Shown piece after piece: positions 48,805 to 57,362 of a stretch of DNA of 64,000 nucleotides (its first letter is position 1; every line of letters starts with the position of its first letter). The DNA is from AC-32 sp963821495. Lineage in GTDB: Bacteria > Actinomycetota > Thermoleophilia > Gaiellales > Gaiellaceae. The notes beneath the pieces were generated by a model. The model worked only from the letters and a program-made list of their open reading frames with translations. It was not told the DNA's origin and did no database searches. The stretch is taken from NCBI GenBank assembly GCA_963821495.1, contig CAWGEA010000003.1, positions 248,001 through 312,000 of the forward strand, in the 5' to 3' direction. The translations under genes and the position numbers were made by a program.

Positions 48805-51009
48805 CTACTGCCCCGGCAGAGGCGGAGGCGGCGGAGGAGGCACCGGTGGCGGAGGCGGAGGCTCCGGCGGAGGCGGCGGGGCCGAAGGCACGGTCGTGAT
48901 CGTCCTGCCGGTCGTCGCCGGTGGCGGAGGCGGCGGCGGCGCGGTCCGCCCCGTGGTCGTCGTACCCGCGGTCGTCGTCGGCGAGTTGTAGTAGGTCGTC
49001 GTCGGCCGCAGGCTGGACCCGTACTGGCCCTGCGTGAACGGCTTCCATTCGACGGGGTCGCGCGGGTACTGCCACGTCAGCGCGGGCGCGCTGACCATCG
49101 CCTGCTCCATGAACAGCCGCCAGATCGAGGCCGGGAAGGTACCGCCGGCGACCGAGATCCCGTGCACGTTCTCCATCGGAATCTCGCCCTGCGGGTAGCC
49201 GACCCAGACCGTCGTCTCGAGCTGCGGCACGTAGCCCGAGAACCAGGCGTCGGCGTGGTTGTCGGTCGTGCCGGTCTTCCCCGCGGCCGGGCGGCCGAAG
49301 TAGGCGCCGACGCCCGTGCCCCCGAGCACGTTCTGCTCGAGGATCTTCGTCACCTCGTACGCGACGCCGTCCGAGATCACGCGCCTGCGCTGCGGCTGGC
49401 CCCAGCCCGCGTCCGTGTCCTCCTTGCCGTTCGCGAGCACGACCTTCCGGATCGCCATCGGCTTCGAGTAGATCCCGCCCGCGTCCAGCGTCGCGTAGGC
49501 CGAGGCCTCCTCGAGGGGCGAGATGGCGTCGGCGCCGAGCCCCATCGCGGGAACGACGTCGAGGTGCGACTGGACGCCGAGCTTGTGAGCCATCTCGGCG
49601 ACCTTCTCCGGGGTCACGTCGAGCGTGAGCTGCGCGTAGACCGTGTTGTCGGAGGCGAGGGTCGCGCTCTCGACGGAGATCGAGCCCGAGTACGAGTGGT
49701 CGTAGGTCTGCACGTCCCAGGCCGGCGTGTACGGATCGGGTTGGTAGTGGAACGGCGCCGAGGTGTAGTAGGTCGTGTTCGGGTTCATGCCCTGCTCGAT
49801 CGCGGCCGTGAGCACGAAGGTCTTGAAGGTCGATCCCGGCTGGCGCCGCGCCTGCGAGGCGAGGTTGAACTGGTTGCCCCAGCGGCCGGGCGTGACGGCC
49901 GTCATCGCCCGGATGGCGCCGTTGGCCGGGTTGATCGAGACGACCGCCGCCGCGGGGTCGTTACGCAGGTAGAGCGTGTCGGTGATCGCCTTGCGCGCCG
50001 CCACCTGGAGGCGCGGGTTGATCGTCGTGTACACGCGCAGGCCGCCGGTGCGGACGGTGTTCGCACCGTACTCGGCGATCAGCTCGTCGCGCACGTAGCT
50101 GAAGAAGTACGGCTCGCGGATGCGCGTGTAGAGGCGGCCCGGTCTCAGCTTCAGGTTCTTCTGCGAGACCGCCTTCTCGTAGCGCGCCTCGCTGATGCCC
50201 CCATAGTCGCGCAGCGCGCGCAGCACCTGGTCGCGGCGCTCGATCGCGGCCGCCGGCCGGTGCAGCGGGTCGTAGACGGACGGGGCCTGAGGGAGACCCG
50301 CCAGCAGCGCCGCCTCCACGAGCGTCAGGTCGCGCGCATGCTTCGAGAAGTAGGTCTGCGCCGCCGCCTCGATCCCGTAGGCGTGGTTGCCGTAGTAGAC
50401 CTGGTTCATGTACTGCGCGAGGATCCAGTCCTTCGAGCGCGCGCGCGAGAGCTTGATCGCCAGGCAGGCCTCCTTGATCTTGCGCTTGAACGTCCGCTCC
50501 TTCGAGATGTAGAGGTTGCGGACGAGCTGCTGCGTAATCGTCGAGCCGCCCTGCACGACGTGGCCGGCGCGAAGGTCCTTCCAGGCCGCCCGCGCGATGC
50601 CCTCGTAGTCGACGCCGCCGTGCTCGTAGAAGCGGTGGTCCTCGATCGCGACCGTCGCCTTGCTCATCCACGGGCTGACGCGCCAGAGGGCGATCGGCTG
50701 GCGGTTCCGCTCGGCCGGGATCGCCCCGAGCAGCGAGCCGTTGGCGGCGTAGACGAACGAGTTCTGGCCGATCTGGACCGGCTTCAGGTCCTTGAGGCTG
50801 CAGTCGGAGCGGAACTTCGCCACGGCGCCGACGCCGGAGGCGATCACCGCGAGCACGATCACCAGCAGCATCACGAAGACCAGCGTCGTCCGCCGCTTGC
50901 GCTTGCCCCGGCCGCGGTCCCGGCGACGGCGCCGGCGGCGCAGGACGTCCTCGAGCTCGTCGTCCTGCCGGCGGCCGCGCCCGCGGGGCGGAGGCGGCGG
51001 CGGCGTCAT
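48805..51009 (-). CDS. Class A penicillin-binding protein (PBP1-type)
   Basis: This 734-residue bifunctional peptidoglycan synthase has a Pro- and Arg-rich cytoplasmic head (MTPPPPPP, then RRRRRRRDRGRGKRKRR) and one membrane helix (about 42-65). The GT51 transglycosylase follows (EDHRFYEHGGVD, GGSTITQQLVRNLY), then the transpeptidase (GSTFKTF nucleophile motif, SDN in LASDNTVY, KTGTTD). The extracellular tail of about 85 residues is Thr- then Pro-rich, with long proline runs. The ATG at 51009 overlaps the mscS stop. It works at the membrane in wall growth. Confidence 0.94.
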   Translation of the reverse strand: MTPPPPPPRGRGRRQDDELEDVLRRRRRRRDRGRGKRKRRTTLVFVMLLVIVLAVIASGVGAVAKFRSDCSLKDLKPVQIGQNSFVYAANGSLLGAIPAERNRQPIALWRVSPWMSKATVAIEDHRFYEHGGVDYEGIARAAWKDLRAGHVVQGGSTITQQLVRNLYISKERTFKRKIKEACLAIKLSRARSKDWILAQYMNQVYYGNHAYGIEAAAQTYFSKHARDLTLVEAALLAGLPQAPSVYDPLHRPAAAIERRDQVLRALRDYGGISEARYEKAVSQKNLKLRPGRLYTRIREPYFFSYVRDELIAEYGANTVRTGGLRVYTTINPRLQVAARKAITDTLYLRNDPAAAVVSINPANGAIRAMTAVTPGRWGNQFNLASQARRQPGSTFKTFVLTAAIEQGMNPNTTYYTSAPFHYQPDPYTPAWDVQTYDHSYSGSISVESATLASDNTVYAQLTLDVTPEKVAEMAHKLGVQSHLDVVPAMGLGADAISPLEEASAYATLDAGGIYSKPMAIRKVVLANGKEDTDAGWGQPQRRRVISDGVAYEVTKILEQNVLGGTGVGAYFGRPAAGKTGTTDNHADAWFSGYVPQLETTVWVGYPQGEIPMENVHGISVAGGTFPASIWRLFMEQAMVSAPALTWQYPRDPVEWKPFTQGQYGSSLRPTTTYYNSPTTTAGTTTTGRTAPPPPPPPATTGRTITTVPSAPPPPPEPPPPPPVPPPPPPPLPGQ

Positions 51010-51728
51010 GCGAAGACCCCGGCCTCGCGCAGCCGCGCGTGCGAGCGCAGGCGGAGCTCGTTCTCGAGCCGCTCGGCGCTCGGCTCGTCGGGCGCCCACA
51101 CGCTCACGCGCAGGCTCACCCGGTCGGCGACATCGGTGACGGCGACCTCGGCGCGCTCGTCCTGCGCGGCTTCGCGCAGCAGCGTGCGAGCTGCCTCGAG
51201 GTCGGTGTCGAGAGGAACCTGGACGGTCACGTGCGCGAGCTTCTTTCGGCTGCGAATGGACGAATTCAGGATGGTATCCGAGGCGATCTTCTCGTTCGGG
51301 ACGACGAGCCGGTCGTTGTCGTCGATCCGGATGAAGGTGTAGGTGAGGCCGATCTCCTCGACCACGCCGGAGAAGCCTGCGGTCTCGACGTAGTCGCCGA
51401 GCCTAAGCGGCTGGGCGAACGCGATCAGCAGCCCGGCGATGAAGTTGCCGATCGTCCGCTGGGCGGCGAAGCCGACGACGATGCCGATCACCGCCGAGGA
51501 GGCGAGGATCCCGGTCGCGACCGCGCGCACCTGCGGGATCACGAGCAGCGCCGAGAGCACGCCGACGAACACGATCAAGCTGAAGACGCTGCGCCTCAGC
51601 ACGCGGTAGCGCGTGACCGTCTCGGGCGGCAGGTCACGCCGCGCGAACCTGCGGTCGACGATGCGGGCGACGACGAACGTGACGAGGAGGACCACGCCGA
51701 AGACGGCGAGTCGGTGCCAGGCCGGCAT
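51006..51728 (-). CDS. MscS-family mechanosensitive channel
   Basis: This 240-residue protein has three helices and the pore-lining TM3 signature ASSAVIGIVVGFAAQRTIGNFIAGLLIAFAQPLRLGDYVE. A beta domain follows (GVVEEIGLTYTFIRIDDNDRLVVPNEKI) and then the alpha/beta C-terminal domain. It releases solutes on membrane stretch. Minimal MscS proteins are about 280 residues, so this is a compact form. It sits between DUF2203 and the PBP gene in one operon. Confidence 0.92.
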   Translation of the reverse strand: MPAWHRLAVFGVVLLVTFVVARIVDRRFARRDLPPETVTRYRVLRRSVFSLIVFVGVLSALLVIPQVRAVATGILASSAVIGIVVGFAAQRTIGNFIAGLLIAFAQPLRLGDYVETAGFSGVVEEIGLTYTFIRIDDNDRLVVPNEKIASDTILNSSIRSRKKLAHVTVQVPLDTDLEAARTLLREAAQDERAEVAVTDVADRVSLRVSVWAPDEPSAERLENELRLRSHARLREAGVFA

Positions 51729-51740
51729 ATCAGGGTCGGG

Positions 51741-52148
51741 TTAGTCGAGCGGCAGGGGTTTCCTGCCCGCAAAGCCCTCCTCGAGCCCGTGCCAGAAGGC
51801 GACCTCGTCCTCGCCCACCTGCCAGCAGAGGAGCACCTCCTCACCGCCGCGCAGCGCCGGGAAGTCGACCAGGCCGCGGTCGAGGTCCTTGACGAGGACG
51901 CCGAGCTGCTGCAGCTCCTCGACCGCGTGCGCGACTGCCTCCGTCTCACGCTCGAGCTGCGCCTGCAGCTCGCTCGGCTCCTGCGGGTCGAAGTCGCCGC
52001 CGTTCCCCGAGATGCGCTGCGACAGCCGCGCGCGCCGCGCCGCCGCAACGGTGAACGCGCGCCGGTGTCCCACGAGCGACTCCGCGACCGGCCGCACCCG
52101 CTCGAGCAGCTCGTTGGCCTCCTCGGGCGTGAAGTGCCGCTCGGCCAT
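51741..52148 (-). CDS. DUF2203 family protein
   Basis: This 135-residue soluble, helix-rich protein shows the DUF2203 pattern: HFTPEEANELLERVRPV at the start, LGVLVKDLDRGLVDFPALRGGEEVLLCWQVGEDEVAFWHGLEEGFAGRKPL at the end. Function unknown. The C-terminal WxxGExxI-like stretch is the most conserved part of the family. It starts the operon that runs through mscS, the PBP and a GT87-like gene. The ATG at 52148 has GATGAT 6 bases upstream, interlocked with the divergent PIG-V promoter. Confidence 0.88.
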   Translation of the reverse strand: MAERHFTPEEANELLERVRPVAESLVGHRRAFTVAAARRARLSQRISGNGGDFDPQEPSELQAQLERETEAVAHAVEELQQLGVLVKDLDRGLVDFPALRGGEEVLLCWQVGEDEVAFWHGLEEGFAGRKPLPLD

Positions 52149-52153
52149 CCGAG

Positions 52154-52159
52154 TATCAT
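52154..52159 (+). promoter_or_regulatory. Putative -10 (TATCAT) of the PIG-V-like gene
   Basis: Spacer to the GTG at 52168 is 8 bases. Confidence 0.45.
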
Positions 52160-52160
52160 C
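52155..52160 (-). promoter_or_regulatory. Putative -10 (GATGAT) of the DUF2203-mscS-pbp operon
   Basis: Spacer to the ATG at 52148 is 6 bases. The hexamer overlaps TATCAT on the other strand by five bases. Its first base departs from TANNNT. Confidence 0.35.
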
Positions 52161-52167
52161 GCGCGCC

Positions 52168-53418
52168 GTGTCCGCCGGTCAACGCGTTCGCTTGCCGAAG
52201 CGGACGGTACGCCGCGAGCTGCGGCTACCCCGCGCCGGAAACCCCGCGCCCGAAATCTTCCTCTGGACGCGCGCGGCGATCTGGGCGGCGGCACTGTTCT
52301 CGCTGTTCGTGTTCGTCCCGAACCGGCACCCGCGCGCGGGCGTCTGGGACCGGCCCGAGCTCACACACGACCTCGGTGCGGTCACCGACGTGTGGGCCCG
52401 CTGGGACAGCGTCTGGTTCCTGCGCATCGCCGAACACGGCTACGACTCCGCCTCGGGCGCGGCCTCGGCGTTCTACCCGCTCTACCCCGCGATCGTCGGC
52501 GGGCTCGGGCGCGTGCTCTTCGGCCACTACGTGGCGGCCGGGATCCTCGTCTCCCTGGCGGCCGCCCTGGGCGCGTTCCTGCTCCTCTACCGCATCGCCG
52601 AGGAACGACTCGGCGCCGACGGCGGGCGACGGGCCGTGCTCTACCTCGCGCTGTTCCCCTTCGCGTTCTTCCTGCAGGCGGTCTACAGCGAGTCGCTCTA
52701 CCTGCTGCTGACGCTCGCGGCCTTCGTGCTCGCCGAGCGCGGGCGCTTCCTCGCTGCTGGAGCGGTCACGGGCCTCGCGCTGCTGACTAGGCCGACAGCG
52801 GCGGCGCTGCTGCCTGCGCTCGCTCTGCTCGCGTGGCAGTCGCGCGACCGGATGCGTGCGCTCGCGTCGCTGGCAATCGCGCCGGTGATCTTCGCCGCGT
52901 ACCCGCTCTACCTCTGGGCGGCGGAAGGCGATCCCTGGGCGTTCCTGCGCGCCCAGCGGCTCTGGAGCCGGCATCTCTCGCCGGTCGGGCCCCTCGGCGG
53001 CATCTGGGACGGCCTGCGCGCCGGCTGGGCCGGAGTCGAGCAGCTCGCGTCGGGGTCGCACACGCACCGCTACTGGGCGCCCGTGCAGGATTCGGACCCG
53101 ATCCGCGTGGCGACCCTGAATCTCGAGACACTCGCGTTCCTCGTCCTCTTCGTCGTGCTGGCGGTGATCGCGTGGCGCCGCTTCGGCGCGCCGTACGGGC
53201 TCTTCGCGGTTGCCAGCCTCGCGATCCCGCTGAGCGTCCCGAGCGAGCGCTGGCCGCTGCTCTCGCTGCCGCGCTTCGGGCTGACGATCTTCCCGCTCTT
53301 CCTCGCGCTCGCCGCGGTCGGCGGCCGGCCGCGGGCCCACACGGCGATCGTCGCCGTCAGCTCGCTGCTGCTCGGGGTGTCGGTCGCGCAGTGGGCGCTC
53401 TGGCAGTGGGTCGCATGA
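52168..53418 (+). CDS. PIG-V-like mannosyltransferase (GT-C)
   Basis: This 416-residue polytopic protein carries WARWDSVWFLRIAEHGYD in its first extracytoplasmic loop, the Asp-containing motif of PIG-V/GPI mannosyltransferase II-like proteins. It also has YPLYPAIVGGL, AVYSESLYLLLTLAAF and LLTRPTAAALLPALAL. It probably uses a polyprenyl-linked sugar to modify an envelope lipid or protein. The GTG at 52168 follows TATCAT by 8 bases. Its stop overlaps the next gene (ATGA). Confidence 0.87.
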   Translation: MSAGQRVRLPKRTVRRELRLPRAGNPAPEIFLWTRAAIWAAALFSLFVFVPNRHPRAGVWDRPELTHDLGAVTDVWARWDSVWFLRIAEHGYDSASGAASAFYPLYPAIVGGLGRVLFGHYVAAGILVSLAAALGAFLLLYRIAEERLGADGGRRAVLYLALFPFAFFLQAVYSESLYLLLTLAAFVLAERGRFLAAGAVTGLALLTRPTAAALLPALALLAWQSRDRMRALASLAIAPVIFAAYPLYLWAAEGDPWAFLRAQRLWSRHLSPVGPLGGIWDGLRAGWAGVEQLASGSHTHRYWAPVQDSDPIRVATLNLETLAFLVLFVVLAVIAWRRFGAPYGLFAVASLAIPLSVPSERWPLLSLPRFGLTIFPLFLALAAVGGRPRAHTAIVAVSSLLLGVSVAQWALWQWVA

Positions 53419-54263
53419 GGGCCGCGCTGGCCGCCGCCGTCGCGCTGCTGCTGCTCGCGGGCACCGCCTGCGGCGAGCGAAAGGAGCCGACCGGACCGCT
53501 CGCCCAGAGCTACCCGGTCACGGTCCAGGGTGGCGGCGACCGCCCGACCGTCGTGAACGCGGTGCCGCGCCGGATCGTGCCCGTCGGTGCAGGGCCGCGG
53601 CAGATCCTCCGCGGGCTCGGGCTCGGGAGCCGCATCGTGCCTGTGGACGACACGCTGGTCGGCCTCCCCCTCGTCGATGCGATCCGGCGCGCGAAGCCCG
53701 ACCTGATCGTCGCCTCGAGCGGCACCGACCCGCTCGACCTCGCCCGCGCCCGCTCCGCGACGAGGGCCAACGTGTACGTCGAGCCGAGCAGCTCGCTCGA
53801 CGACGTCGTCCGGGGGATCGGCGAGATCGGCCTCGTCACCGGCAGACCGATCGAGGCGCGGCGCCTGACCGCCACGATCGAGGCGCGGCGACAGGCGGTC
53901 GCGGCCAAGCTCACCGGCAAGAAGATCGTGAGCGTCTTCGTCGACGACGGCGACCTCTCCACGATCTCGAGCCACAGCCTGCTCGGCGACCTGATCGCGG
54001 AGGCGCACGGCCGCAGCGTCGCCGGCGCGAGCCCGGAGCAGGGGCCTTTCCCACTGCGGCGACTCGTCCAGCTGGACCCCGACGTCTACCTCGCCACCAC
54101 CGCGAGCGGCCGGACGCTGAAGCAACTCCGGTCGCGACCGGGAACGCGCGCGCTGCGCGCGATCCGCGCGGGCAGGTTCGCCGTCCTGCCTCCGGAGGCG
54201 GGCGTGGCGGGGCCTGCCGTAGGCGTCGCCCTCGCCGAGGTGGCGCGGATCCTGCATCCCTGA
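53415..54263 (+). CDS. Substrate-binding lipoprotein of the BtuF/FepB (helical backbone metal receptor) type
   Basis: This 282-residue protein has a lipoprotein signal (LLLLAGTACGERK, lipid Cys about residue 19) and a class III binding fold: PRRIVPVGAGPRQILRGLGLGSRIVPVDDT, KPDLIVASSG, VYVEPSSSLDDVVRGIGEIGLVTGR and LLGDLIAEAHGRSVA…. Family members bind cobalamin, haem or ferric siderophores for an ABC importer. No permease or ATPase gene is nearby, so it may serve a distant transporter. It is coupled to the PIG-V and HAD genes by base overlaps. Confidence 0.82.
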   Translation: MRAALAAAVALLLLAGTACGERKEPTGPLAQSYPVTVQGGGDRPTVVNAVPRRIVPVGAGPRQILRGLGLGSRIVPVDDTLVGLPLVDAIRRAKPDLIVASSGTDPLDLARARSATRANVYVEPSSSLDDVVRGIGEIGLVTGRPIEARRLTATIEARRQAVAAKLTGKKIVSVFVDDGDLSTISSHSLLGDLIAEAHGRSVAGASPEQGPFPLRRLVQLDPDVYLATTASGRTLKQLRSRPGTRALRAIRAGRFAVLPPEAGVAGPAVGVALAEVARILHP

Positions 54264-54889
54264 TGCGGCTTGCGGAGCTCGACGCCGTCACGATCGACGC
54301 GTACGGCACGCTCGTCCGGCTCCGCGACCCGGTGCCCGCGTTACGAGCGGGCCTCGCACAGCTCGGCGTCGAGCGCGAGCCCGAGGCGGTCGGCCGCGCG
54401 TTCGCAAAGGAGACCGCGTACTACCGGGAGCGTTCATTCGAGGGCCGCGACGACGAGACCCTCTACGAGCTGAGACGGCGTTGCGTGGCGATCATCCTCG
54501 CCGAGCTCCGGTCAGAGCTTGCGCCCGAGGCGTTCGTGGACGGCTTCGTCGCCGCTATCCGGTTCGAGCTGCTGCCCGACGCGGGAGCGGCGCTCGACGC
54601 CCTTCGCCGCCGCGGCCTCGCGGTCGCGGTCGTCTCGAACTGGGACTTCGCCCTGCCGCGGCTCCTGGAGGGTCTGGGCCTCGACGGCGTGCCCGTCGTG
54701 ACGTCGGCCGAGGCTGGGGCGGCGAAGCCGGACCCGGCCGTCTTCGCCCGCGCGCTCGAGCTACTGGCCGTCCGGCCGGAGCGCGCGCTGCACATCGGCG
54801 ACAGCGACTCGGACGAGCAGGGCGCGCGAGCCGCCGGCGTGCATTTCGCCCACGCGCCGCTCGGCGCGGCGGTCGAGGCGCTCGGATGA
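54263..54889 (+). CDS. HAD-superfamily hydrolase
   Basis: This 208-residue protein has motif I DAVTIDAYGTLVRL (nucleophile Asp in DAYGT), a four-helix cap (about 20-95), motif II VVSNWDF, Lys in AAKPDPAVF and motif III HIGDSDSDEQGARAAG. It is in the haloacid dehalogenase/phosphoglycolate-phosphatase subgroup. No substrate can be named. It lacks the trehalose-phosphatase sequence pattern. TGATG overlap with the lipoprotein gene and ATGA overlap with the CPBP gene show one translational chain. Confidence 0.88.
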   Translation: MRLAELDAVTIDAYGTLVRLRDPVPALRAGLAQLGVEREPEAVGRAFAKETAYYRERSFEGRDDETLYELRRRCVAIILAELRSELAPEAFVDGFVAAIRFELLPDAGAALDALRRRGLAVAVVSNWDFALPRLLEGLGLDGVPVVTSAEAGAAKPDPAVFARALELLAVRPERALHIGDSDSDEQGARAAGVHFAHAPLGAAVEALG

Positions 54890-55539
54890 AGACGCGCAAC
54901 CAGAAGCTCGCCGGCTGGATCTCGCTCGTCGGCGCCCTCGCGCTCCTGAACTACGCGAGCCGCTTCTCGTCCGGAAAACCGCCGCCGGACACGCTCTACC
55001 GCTACGACACGGCGATCAGCGGGGTCGTCTTCTACGGGCTCACGCTCGCGATCGTGCTCTGGATCGCCCGCGGCCTGACCAAGGACGAGATCGGGCTGGT
55101 GCCCCCGCGCTCGTGGGGCCGGGCGCTCGGATTCGCCCTCGTGATGCTGATCGCGCTCCTGGCGGTCGAGGTTGCGCTCGAGGCAGTCCTGCACGCCACG
55201 CGCGAGCAGGGGCTCGAGCCGTCGCACTGGGACTCGTCGAAGGCGGTGCCGTTCGCGCTCAACGCAGTGGTGGTGGCGGTCATTGCGCCCATCGTCGAGG
55301 AGCTGACCTTCCGCGGCGTCGGCTTCTCGCTGCTCGCCCGCTTCGGCACCGTGGCCGCAGTGGCCGGAACGGCCGCGGCCTTCGCGGCCGACCACGGGCT
55401 CGTCGAGGGATTCCCGGCGCTGTTCGTCTTCGGCGTCGCGGTCGCGCTGGTACGGGTGCGGACCGGCAGCATCTACCCGGGCATGCTGCTGCACGCGACC
55501 TTCAACGGGCTCGCTCTGATCGAGGCTCTCACCCGATAG
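54886..55539 (+). CDS. CPBP-family intramembrane protease (Rce1/Abi-like)
   Basis: This 217-residue protein has about six membrane helices and the three CPBP motifs: EELTFRGVGF (Glu-Glu…Arg), the FAADHGLVEG histidine and the final HATFNGLAL. Bacterial members act as intramembrane proteases or in self-immunity and protein maturation. Being at the end of a four-gene chain with a mannosyltransferase and a lipoprotein hints at envelope protein handling. Target unknown. Confidence 0.88.
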   Translation: MKTRNQKLAGWISLVGALALLNYASRFSSGKPPPDTLYRYDTAISGVVFYGLTLAIVLWIARGLTKDEIGLVPPRSWGRALGFALVMLIALLAVEVALEAVLHATREQGLEPSHWDSSKAVPFALNAVVVAVIAPIVEELTFRGVGFSLLARFGTVAAVAGTAAAFAADHGLVEGFPALFVFGVAVALVRVRTGSIYPGMLLHATFNGLALIEALTR

Positions 55540-55545
55540 CTCCTC

Positions 55546-55551
55546 TATGCT
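55546..55551 (+). promoter_or_regulatory. Possible -10 (TATGCT) of the L,D-transpeptidase gene
   Basis: TATGCT contains the ATG at 55547. It is followed after 7 bases by a GTG at 55559, which would then be the true leaderless start. Confidence 0.35.
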
Positions 55552-56902
55552 GCTGCGCGTGCGGCGGGCAGCGGTCTTCCTGGCGGCGTTGGCGTTCGCT
55601 CCCGCGGCGCAGGCAGCACCTCCTGCCGTGACGGCGCAAGCGACGCCGGCAAGCGGCGGCGCCCCGCTGGCCGTGACGCTGACCGCGGCCGGCGACGCGG
55701 CGACCTACCACTGGGAGCTCGGCGACGGCTCGAGCGCCGACGGTGCGGTCGTCCAGCACACCTACGCCGCCGGCCGCTTCACCGCGCGCGTGACGGCGAC
55801 GAGCGCCGGCGGCGAGACCGGACAGGCGACGGTCGTCGTGACGGCGACTGGCCTCACGCTCCGCGGCCCTCACGGCGGGCGCTACCAGCAGCTCGCGCGC
55901 TTCCACGGACGCCTCGTTCCGGCGGTGAAGGGTGCGCGCATCGCCCTGTACCGCGGCGAGCACCGGGTCGCGACCGTCCGGGCGAGCCGCGACGGCAGCT
56001 TCGTCGTTCGCGGCCGCGTCGGCCCCTCGGACGCGCGGTACACGGCGCGCTACGCGGGAGCGGTGTCGAATCAGGTCGCGCTGCTCGTCCGCCCCGGGCT
56101 CGACACCGCCTTCAGCGGCTCCGGCCAGCTCGGAAGGCCGCTGTCGCTGCTGGTGCGCGAGCGGCCGGCCGCCGCGGGGACGGTGACCGTTCGCGTCACG
56201 CGGGGCGGGCGCCTCGTCGCGAAGCGCTCCTTCCGCGGCCGTCTGCGGATCCGGCTCGCAACCGCCCGTGCCGGCGCCTACCGCATCCGGGTGACCCTGC
56301 AGCCGGCCGCGGGCTACCTCGCCGCCCGCCGCACCCTCGAACGGATCGTCTTCCTGCCGTCGCTCGGACCCGGCTCCGCCGGTGCTAGCGCCTACGAGCT
56401 CGACCGGCGACTGCACGAGCTGCACTTCGCGCTCGGGCGCGTGGACGGGTACTACGGCCAGGACGACGTCGATGCGGTGATCGCGTTCCAGAAGCTGCAC
56501 GGCCTGCCGCGCACTGGCTCCGTCGACGCACGCGTCTGGGGCGAGCTGCAGCGGGCCCAGATACCGCAGGCGCGCTACCCGGGCGACCACGTCGAGGTGA
56601 GCACGGGACGGCAGGTGCTGTTCGTGGTCCGAGACGGCCGGGTCCAGCTGATCGTGCCCGTGTCGACCGGCGCGACCGGGAACACGCCCCTCGGCCACTG
56701 GCACGTGTACAGCAGAGTCCCTGGCTTCAACGCGAAAGAGATGTACTACTCGTCGTTCTTCGTCGGCGGCTTCGCGATCCACGGCTACCACGTCGTGCCG
56801 CCATACCCTGCGAGCCACGGCTGCGTGCGCATCCCGCTGTGGGTCGCGACGCGGGTGTACTCGCTGATCGACTACGGGACCGCGATCTACATCTACTGGT
56901 AA
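55547..56902 (+). CDS. Secreted L,D-transpeptidase with PKD and peptidoglycan-binding domains
   Basis: This 451-residue protein has a signal peptide (about 1-23), a PKD-like domain (about 25-103, YHWELGDGSSADG), an Ig-like linker region (about 105-270), a peptidoglycan-binding repeat (about 278-340, LGRVDGYYGQDDVDAVIAFQ) and a YkuD catalytic domain (about 350-451) with HGYHVVPPYPASHGCVRI holding the His and nucleophile Cys. It makes 3-3 cross-links in the wall or anchors proteins. The start is the ATG at 55547 or the GTG at 55559; both give a signal peptide. It follows the CPBP gene by 7 bases. Confidence 0.92.
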   Translation: MLLRVRRAAVFLAALAFAPAAQAAPPAVTAQATPASGGAPLAVTLTAAGDAATYHWELGDGSSADGAVVQHTYAAGRFTARVTATSAGGETGQATVVVTATGLTLRGPHGGRYQQLARFHGRLVPAVKGARIALYRGEHRVATVRASRDGSFVVRGRVGPSDARYTARYAGAVSNQVALLVRPGLDTAFSGSGQLGRPLSLLVRERPAAAGTVTVRVTRGGRLVAKRSFRGRLRIRLATARAGAYRIRVTLQPAAGYLAARRTLERIVFLPSLGPGSAGASAYELDRRLHELHFALGRVDGYYGQDDVDAVIAFQKLHGLPRTGSVDARVWGELQRAQIPQARYPGDHVEVSTGRQVLFVVRDGRVQLIVPVSTGATGNTPLGHWHVYSRVPGFNAKEMYYSSFFVGGFAIHGYHVVPPYPASHGCVRIPLWVATRVYSLIDYGTAIYIYW

Positions 56903-56933
56903 GGCTGTCGCGCTCGCGGCGGTCGGGCTGGCC

Positions 56934-57362
56934 GTGGCGGTCTGGCTCGTCTACGCCCTGTGGTGGGACGCCGGTGACAAGCAGGCGCTGGCCTGGCGCG
57001 ACCTGACGCCGAAGCTCGGACGCGTCGAGTTCACGCGGAAGGTGACCGCCGTCTACCACTCGCGGCCGCCGCTCGAGCGGCTGCTCGAGGCGACGATGCC
57101 GGGCCGCGCACCGCACCCACCGGCGGTCGACTGGTCGCACGAGCAGGTGGTCGTGATCTCGCTCGGCCCGCGCTCGAGCACCGGCTACTCGCTACGGATC
57201 CTGCGCGTGGTCGAGCGACGGCGAGGAATCGACATCTTCGCGCGCGAGCAGACGCCCGCGCTCGGCGATCCGGTCGAGGCCCGCGTCACGTATCCGTACC
57301 GCGCGATCGCGATGCGCAGCAGCACCAAGCCCGTCTACGTCAAGCTGCAGGGGAGACCGTGA
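56934..57362 (+). CDS. PrcB-like membrane-anchored small protein
   Basis: This 142-residue protein has an N-terminal hydrophobic stretch and a C-terminal domain (about 70-140: HEQVVVISLGPRSSTGYSLRILRVVERRRGIDIFAREQTPALGDPVEARVTYPY) like the PrcB C-terminal domain, first seen in the Treponema dentilisin complex. The hydrophobic codons continue upstream to about 56904 without a normal start codon, so the true start may lie before the GTG at 56934 or use a rare codon. It overlaps the chorismate mutase gene by 4 bases. The role is unknown, probably outside the membrane. Confidence 0.7.
   Translation: MAVWLVYALWWDAGDKQALAWRDLTPKLGRVEFTRKVTAVYHSRPPLERLLEATMPGRAPHPPAVDWSHEQVVVISLGPRSSTGYSLRILRVVERRRGIDIFAREQTPALGDPVEARVTYPYRAIAMRSSTKPVYVKLQGRP

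Noticed and set aside
48808..49020. Tandem repeat or minisatellite at the end of the PBP gene
   Set aside because: The repetition is codon-level proline and threonine coding in the extracellular tail, common in class A PBPs of high-GC bacteria. No longer period is seen.
54263..54889. HAD gene as the missing trehalose-phosphatase
   Set aside because: Motif I DAYGTL and the cap fit the haloacid dehalogenase group, not OtsB, and it lies 18 kb from otsA in an unrelated chain.
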